Source: CAWAND01 sp963727915 (lineage in GTDB: Bacteria; Chloroflexota; Anaerolineae; Anaerolineales; E44-bin32). Taken from it: a stretch of 64,000 bases of DNA. The notes under the pieces are model-generated. The model had not been told where the DNA came from. It saw only the letters and a program-made list of their open reading frames with translations, and made no database searches. Below are positions 56,212-64,000 of the stretch, in pieces. Location of the stretch: the NCBI GenBank assembly GCA_963727915.1, contig CAVSID010000004.1, forward strand, positions 496,001 to 560,000, read 5' to 3'. Within the stretch, counting starts at the first letter, position 1, and each line of letters begins with the position of its first letter. The translations under genes were made by a program, and so were the position numbers.

Positions 56212-57415
56212 CTACTCCAGGATTTCCGTGATGACGCCGGCGCCGACGGTCAGGCCGCCTTCGCGGATGGCGAACTTGGAACCCTTCTCCAACGCCACCG
56301 GCATGATCAGCTCCACCGTCAGATTCACACTGTCCCCGGGCATCACCATCTCCACCCCCTCCGGCAGCGTGATCGTTCCCCGTTACATCCATCGTCCGTA
56401 TGTAGAACTGCGGCCGATACCCCGTGAAAAACGCCTTGTGCCGGCCCCCCTCTTCCTTCGTCAATACGTACACCTCGCCTAGAAACTTCCTGTGCGGCGT
56501 GATCGACCCTGGCGCCGCCACCACCATCCCCCGCTCTACATCCTCCCGCTCGATCCCCCGCAGCAGCAGGCCCACATTGTCCCCCGCCTGCCCCTCATCC
56601 AGCGTCTTGTGGAACATCTCTACCCCCGTCACTACCGACGTCATGTTCTTGTCCTGCAGCCCCACGATCTCAACATTGTCCCCCGTATGCACCATCCCCC
56701 GCTCTATCCGCCCCGTCGCCACCGTCCCTCGTCCCTTGATCGAAAATACGTCCTCTACCGACATCATGAACGGCTTGTCCATCTCCCGCACCGGCTCCGG
56801 AATGTACTCGTCCACCACACGCAGCAACTCCTTGATGCTCGCATACTCCTCCGCATCCGGATCCTCGCTCGTGCTCTCCAACGCCTTCAGCGCACTCCCC
56901 CTCACTATCGGCGTCTCGTCCCCAGGAAATTCGTACTCGTTCAACAGCTCCCGCAACTCCAACTCCACCAGCTCCAACAGCTCCTCGTCGTCCATCATGT
57001 CCACTTTGTTCAAATACACCACGATCGCCGGTACTTCCACCTGCCGCGCCAACAGCACGTGCTCCCGCGTCTGCGGCATCGGCCCGTCCGGCGCCGCCAC
57101 CACCAGAATCGCCCCGTCTACCTGCGCCGCACCCGTGATCATGTTCTTGATGTAGTCACGGTGCCCCGGCATGTCTACATGCGCATAGTGCCGCTTCTCT
57201 GTCTCATACTCCACATGCGCTATCGCTATCGTGATCCCCCGCTGCTTCTCCTCCGGCGCCTTGTCGATCTGATCAAACGGCGTGAAGTCCGCCAACCCCT
57301 TCAACGCACTGTACTTCGTGATCGCCGCCGTCAACGTCGTCTTCCCGTGGTCGATGTGCCCCATCGTACCCACGTTCATGTGCGGCTTCGTCCGCTCAAA
57401 TTTCTGCTTGCCCAT
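56212..57415 (-). CDS. tuf: Elongation factor Tu (frameshift, mosaic codon use)
   Basis: The protein has about 400 residues. GTPase motifs: GHIDHGKTTLTAAITKY, DMPGHRDYIKNMITG, NKVDMMDDEE and SALKALES. One extra A near 56387 breaks VTGTITLPEG; the remainder reads to the invariant GGRTVGAG-like GGLTVGAGVITEILE ending TAG 56212-56214. Codon use is odd: from about 57390 to 56283 nearly all Gly, Ala, Val, Thr, Arg and Ser codons end in G (GGG, GCG, GTG, ACG, CGG, TCG). The last 25 codons return to the C-ending style of the neighbours. Confidence 0.96.
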
Positions 57416-57468
57416 GATGTCTTCTCGCTCCTCGTTTCGGTTTCAGGCGTGTTTCGAGCTGGCCAGGC

Positions 57469-59547
57469 TCAATGCGCCCCGGCCAAGATCGTCTCGGTGA
57501 CCTTCTCGGTCACCTGGGCGTAATGATCGAACTCCATGGTGAAAACGCCCCGGCCCTGGGTCATCGATCGCAGACCTGTGGCGTAGCCGAACATCTCGGC
57601 CAGAGGCACGTGGGCATTGATCGCCTGGGCGTTGCCGGCGCGCATTTCAATGCCTTCAATCGTGGCTCGGCGCGCCGCAAGGTCGCCGGTGACATCGCCA
57701 ACAAACTCCTCCGGCACCACCACCTCGGCCTTCATCATCGGCTCGAGGAGCACCGGCTTGCCCTTCTGAATGCCTTCCTTGAACGCCATCGAGCCGGCCA
57801 TCTTGAAGGCCATCTCGCTCGAGTCCACCTCATGGAAGGATCCGTCATAAAGCGTGACGCTGACGTCGGTGACGGGGTAGCCGGCCAACACGCCGCCCTC
57901 GGCCGCTTCACGGACGCCCTTTTCGACCGGCGAAATGTACTCGCGCGGGATGGTGCCGCCCGTGATCTTGCTCTCGAAGGTCACGCCCGAGCCGGCTTCA
58001 GCCGGTTTCAGCGCCAGCACCACGTGCCCGTACTGGCCATGCCCGCCGGTCTGCTTGATGTAGCGAACTTCGGCCTTTTCGACGGGCCGGGTGATGGATT
58101 CGCGGTAGGCGACACGCGGTCGGCCGATATTGGCCTGGACCTTGAATTCGCGCATCATGCGGTCGACCAGCACCTCAAGGTGCAGCTCGCCCATACCAGA
58201 GATCACCGTCTGGCCGGTCTCGTCGTCCACGCCCACGCGGAAGGTGGGGTCTTCTTCGGCCAGCTTGTGCAGGGCCTCCGCCATCTTGTCCTGGTCTGCC
58301 GTGGTCTTGGGCTCAATAGCCACCGAGATGACCGGCTCAGGAAACGTAATGTTCTCGAGGATGATCGGGTTGCCGGCATCACACAGCGTGTCCCCGGTGA
58401 AGGTCTGCTTCATCCCAAGGACAGCCGCAATGTCGCCGGAGTTGACCTCATCCACGTCCTCGCGCCGGTCGGCATACATGCGGATCAGCCGCCCCACGCG
58501 CTCGCGCTGGCCCTTGGTCGAGTTGTGAACCATCGAGCCCTGCGTGATCTTGCCGGAGTAGACCCGGAAATAGGCCAGTCGGCCGACGTAGGGATCGGTC
58601 ACGATCTTGAACACCAGGGCGCTGAGCGGCGAGCCGTCCTCGGTAGCCCTGGTTTCGATTTCATCTGTGTTGGGATTGATACCAGTAACGGGGGGGACGT
58701 CCACGGGTGAGGGGAGGTAATCGAGCACGGCGTCGAGGACTGGCTGAACACCCTTGTTCTTCAGGGCCGAACCGCACAGCACGGGGGTCAGCTTGTTGGC
58801 CAACACGGCACGACGCAACGCCGCCTTCAGTTCCTCATTGCTGATCGGGTTCCCGTCTAGATACTTGGAGGTCAATTCGTCGTCGGTCTCGGCGATCTGC
58901 TCGATCATCCGCTCGCGCCACTGCTCGACGTCGGACTGCATTTCGGTAGGGACCTCAACACGGTCCGGCTTGGCGCCAAACTCATCCGTCCAAAGGATCG
59001 CTTGCTGGTCGATCAAATCGACGACGCCGGAGAAATTGGCTTCCCTTCCTACCGGCAACTGGATTGCGATCGGGTTGGCGCCCAACCGTTCCCGCACCAT
59101 GTCCATCGTGCGCTCAAAAGAAGCACCGACACGGTCCATCTTGTTAATGAAGCAAATACGGGGTACGGCGTAACGATCCGCCTGGCGCCAGACTGTTTCC
59201 GACTGCGGTTCCACGCCCTGCACGGCATCAAAAACGACGATCCCGCCGTCCAAGACGCGAAGGGAGCGCTGGACTTCGGCGGTGAAGTCGATATGCCCGG
59301 GGGTATCGATGAGGTTGATTACGTAGTCTTTCCACATCGCCGAAACGGCGGCGGAAACGATCGTGATCCCCCGCTCTCTCTCTTGGTCCATCCAGTCGGT
59401 AACGGTCGTCCCCTCGTCCACCGAGCCGATGCGATGGGTCTTGCCCGTGTAATACAGGACGCGTTCGGTCGTCGTCGTCTTGCCGGCGTCGATGTGGGCA
59501 ATAATGCCAATATTCCGAAAGCGTTCCAGGGGATAAATGCGTGCCAT
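57469..59547 (-). CDS. fusA: Elongation factor G
   Basis: The protein has 692 residues. GTPase motifs are GIIAHIDAGKTTTTERVLYY, DTPGHIDFTAEVQRSLRVLD and INKMDRVGASF. Domain IV includes KAEVRYIKQTGGHGQYGHVV, and domain V TQGRGVFTMEFDHYAQV near the end. It drives translocation of tRNA and mRNA. Intact and full length, unlike its neighbours tuf and rpoB. It starts 42 bp after rpsG. Confidence 0.97.
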   Translation of the reverse strand: MARIYPLERFRNIGIIAHIDAGKTTTTERVLYYTGKTHRIGSVDEGTTVTDWMDQERERGITIVSAAVSAMWKDYVINLIDTPGHIDFTAEVQRSLRVLDGGIVVFDAVQGVEPQSETVWRQADRYAVPRICFINKMDRVGASFERTMDMVRERLGANPIAIQLPVGREANFSGVVDLIDQQAILWTDEFGAKPDRVEVPTEMQSDVEQWRERMIEQIAETDDELTSKYLDGNPISNEELKAALRRAVLANKLTPVLCGSALKNKGVQPVLDAVLDYLPSPVDVPPVTGINPNTDEIETRATEDGSPLSALVFKIVTDPYVGRLAYFRVYSGKITQGSMVHNSTKGQRERVGRLIRMYADRREDVDEVNSGDIAAVLGMKQTFTGDTLCDAGNPIILENITFPEPVISVAIEPKTTADQDKMAEALHKLAEEDPTFRVGVDDETGQTVISGMGELHLEVLVDRMMREFKVQANIGRPRVAYRESITRPVEKAEVRYIKQTGGHGQYGHVVLALKPAEAGSGVTFESKITGGTIPREYISPVEKGVREAAEGGVLAGYPVTDVSVTLYDGSFHEVDSSEMAFKMAGSMAFKEGIQKGKPVLLEPMMKAEVVVPEEFVGDVTGDLAARRATIEGIEMRAGNAQAINAHVPLAEMFGYATGLRSMTQGRGVFTMEFDHYAQVTEKVTETILAGAH

Positions 59548-59589
59548 AGCCTTGCGAACTCAGCCAACTTGGGCCGACTGCCTCCTACC

Positions 59590-60057
59590 TTACCAGCGAT
59601 AGTGGGCAAAGGCCCGGTTGGCCTCTGCCATGCGGTGCGTTTCTTCTCGTCGCCGAACCGCCGCACCGGCGTTGTTGGCGGCGTCCATCAACTCCGAGGC
59701 CAGCTTCTCGGCCATCGAGCGGCCACTGCGGGCGCGGGCTGCCGCCAGGATCCAGCGCATGGCCAGCGATGTCCGCCGGTCAGCGCTGACCTCGACTGGC
59801 ACCTGATACGTCGCGCCACCCACACGCCGCGGCTTGACTTCCAGGATCGGAGAAGCGTTCTGCATCGCCTGTTCGAAGACTTCCAGCGGCTCCTGGTTCG
59901 TGCGCTCCTTGATCAACGCAAAGGCGCCGTAGACGATCGAAGTGGCAGTGCTCTTCTTGCCGCGCTTCATCACACGGTTCACGAAGTTCGCTACCAGTGT
60001 GCTGTTGTAGCGGACATCGGGTTCGACAGAGCGCTTCTCAGGCTTGGTGCGTCGCAT
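59590..60057 (-). CDS. rpsG: 30S ribosomal protein S7
   Basis: The protein has 155 residues. DVRYNSTLVANFVNRVMKRG, ASPILEVKPRRVGGATYQVP and the helix AMRWILAAARARSGRSMAEK are S7 signatures. Intact. Gap of 77 bp to rpsL. Confidence 0.97.
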   Translation of the reverse strand: MRRTKPEKRSVEPDVRYNSTLVANFVNRVMKRGKKSTATSIVYGAFALIKERTNQEPLEVFEQAMQNASPILEVKPRRVGGATYQVPVEVSADRRTSLAMRWILAAARARSGRSMAEKLASELMDAANNAGAAVRRREETHRMAEANRAFAHYRW

Positions 60058-60134
60058 GGTCTGGCCTCGTTCTGCTCACGACATCGGTCGGCCGCTTCAT
60101 CGCTTGCTTTGACGGCCGACCTGTGTCTGCTTCT

Positions 60135-60554
60135 CTACTCTCGAGGGCGCTTCTGGCCGTACTTGGAGCGCCCCTGCTTCCGCCCCTCAACTCCCATACT
60201 GTCAAGGGTGCCGCGGACGATGTGGTAACGAACACCCGGGAGGTCCTTCACACGACCGCCCCGGACGAGCACGACCGAGTGCTCCTGGAGCGAGTGGCCC
60301 TCACCGGGAATGTAGGCGGTGACCTCGATGCCGTTGGTCAAACGGACGCGAGCGACTTTTCGAAGCGCCGAGTTCGGTTTCTTCGGTGTCTGGGTGCGCA
60401 CCTGGGTGCACACGCCGCGCTTCTGCGGGGCGCCCTTGGGAAGCCGGATGCGCCGCTGCTTCATCGAATTGAAGGTGTACTGCAGCGCCGGCGCCTTGGT
60501 CTTGCCGCGCTTGGACTTGCGCCCCTTGCGTACGAGCTGGTTGATCGTCGGCAT
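60135..60554 (-). CDS. rpsL: 30S ribosomal protein S12
   Basis: The protein has 139 residues. ATG 60554 gives MPTINQLVRKGRKSKRGKTK; GGTGG lies upstream. The decoding-site loops TPKKPNSALRKVARVRLTNG and LQEHSVVLVRGGRVKDLPGV are unchanged, so the usual streptomycin-site lysines are present. First gene of the str operon here, with its own promoter and leader. Confidence 0.97.
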   Translation of the reverse strand: MPTINQLVRKGRKSKRGKTKAPALQYTFNSMKQRRIRLPKGAPQKRGVCTQVRTQTPKKPNSALRKVARVRLTNGIEVTAYIPGEGHSLQEHSVVLVRGGRVKDLPGVRYHIVRGTLDSMGVEGRKQGRSKYGQKRPRE

Positions 60555-60612
60555 CGTTACCACCTTCCAGATAAATCCGGGGCCTCCGCCCCGGGACTGT
60601 TTTCCAGTAAGG

Positions 60613-60640
60613 GAGGCCATCGATCCTGCGCGATGGCCTC
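60613..60640 (-). promoter_or_regulatory. Hairpin in the rpsL operon leader
   Basis: GAGGCCATCG and CGATGGCCTC form a perfect 10-bp stem with an 8-base loop, 59 bases ahead of the rpsL start. It lies in the untranslated leader downstream of the promoter. No T run follows on the minus strand, so a terminator is unlikely. It may be a regulatory or stabilising leader structure. Confidence 0.55.
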
Positions 60641-60720
60641 GCCTTTTCATGCAATGTTTATTCGGCTCGTGCAGGCGCACAGTACCCCGCCTGCACCTTG
60701 CTGACAGGCAACGGGAAGCT

Positions 60721-60749
60721 ATTCTACCATGCGGGTAGGGCTCCGTCAA
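60721..60749 (-). promoter_or_regulatory. Strong sigma70-type promoter of the rpsL operon
   Basis: On the minus strand TTGACG (60744-60749) and TAGAAT (60721-60726) are 17 bp apart, 5/6 matches in each box at ideal spacing. It begins 44 bp after the rpoB stop and gives a leader of about 160 bases to rpsL. Confidence 0.85.
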
Positions 60750-60792
60750 GCATTGTCAGGTTCAAATCCGAGTTCTAACCGCCCTGGGGCGA

Positions 60793-64000
<3,208 letters not shown>

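Noticed and set aside
56492..60228. Long plus-strand open frames opposite tuf and fusA
   Set aside because: They mirror strong minus-strand genes; composition is Arg/His/Pro-rich nonsense with no family match.

Overview
The window is about 64 kb of GC-rich bacterial chromosome. Gene content suggests a Chloroflexota genome, perhaps Anaerolineae-like: Ser/Thr kinases with extracytoplasmic sensor tails, an AfsR/SARP-type regulator, ComP-like membrane proteins and a long S10-spc-alpha cluster. That assignment is inference from overall look, not from a marker comparison.

Region 1 (1-10486) is a chromosomal integron and the most interesting part. An intact tyrosine recombinase at 9503-10486 (+) carries the extra domain found only in integron integrases (IntI). 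To its left lie a core attI-like site (9293-9299) and an array read on the minus strand. Six well-conserved attC sites of about 124 bp and one decayed site separate eight cassettes, the last running off the left edge. The 7-base core sites are complementary across each cassette rather than within each attC, as expected if every cassette was once a circle. Cassettes carry a WD40 lipoprotein, an Imm5-like protein, a membrane sensor-like protein in reverse orientation, a SAM methyltransferase, a small membrane protein, an IS481-family insertion and several unrecognised stretches.

Region 2 (10.5-20.7 kb): a DinB-like protein, a VWA-domain membrane protein convergent with two adjacent Ser/Thr kinases, small membrane proteins, a DUF2917 protein, and a 977-residue BTAD/NB-ARC/TPR regulator. 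A tRNA-Glu(CTC) follows.

Region 3 (20.9-28.1 kb): a fatty-acid beta-oxidation operon on the minus strand (TetR regulator, two acyl-CoA dehydrogenases, FadN-like bifunctional enzyme, thiolase, SCP2 protein). It has a clear sigma70-type promoter and a perfect 22-bp palindromic operator just ahead of the regulator.

Region 4 (28.3-38.8 kb): an SRPBCC protein, a phytol/dolichol-kinase-like membrane protein convergent with an AttEFGH-type ABC system (ATPase, FtsX-like permease, AttH lipoprotein), ATP-dependent PEP carboxykinase, a lipoprotein metallophosphoesterase and MazG.

Region 5 (38.9-64 kb, all minus strand): rpoB (partial), rpsL-rpsG-fusA-tuf, the S10/spc/alpha operons with secY, adk, map, rpmJ, rpoA, then rplQ-truA-rplM-rpsI. 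rpoC and infA are missing from their usual places. A strong promoter precedes rpsL.

Many genes, including indispensable ones (rpoA, rpoB, secY, tuf, rplD, rplE, rplO, rplV, rpsI, rpsZ, adk, map), appear broken by single-base shifts while both halves keep conserved sequence. The simplest reading is indel error in the assembly. I therefore annotate them as whole genes with the shift position noted.
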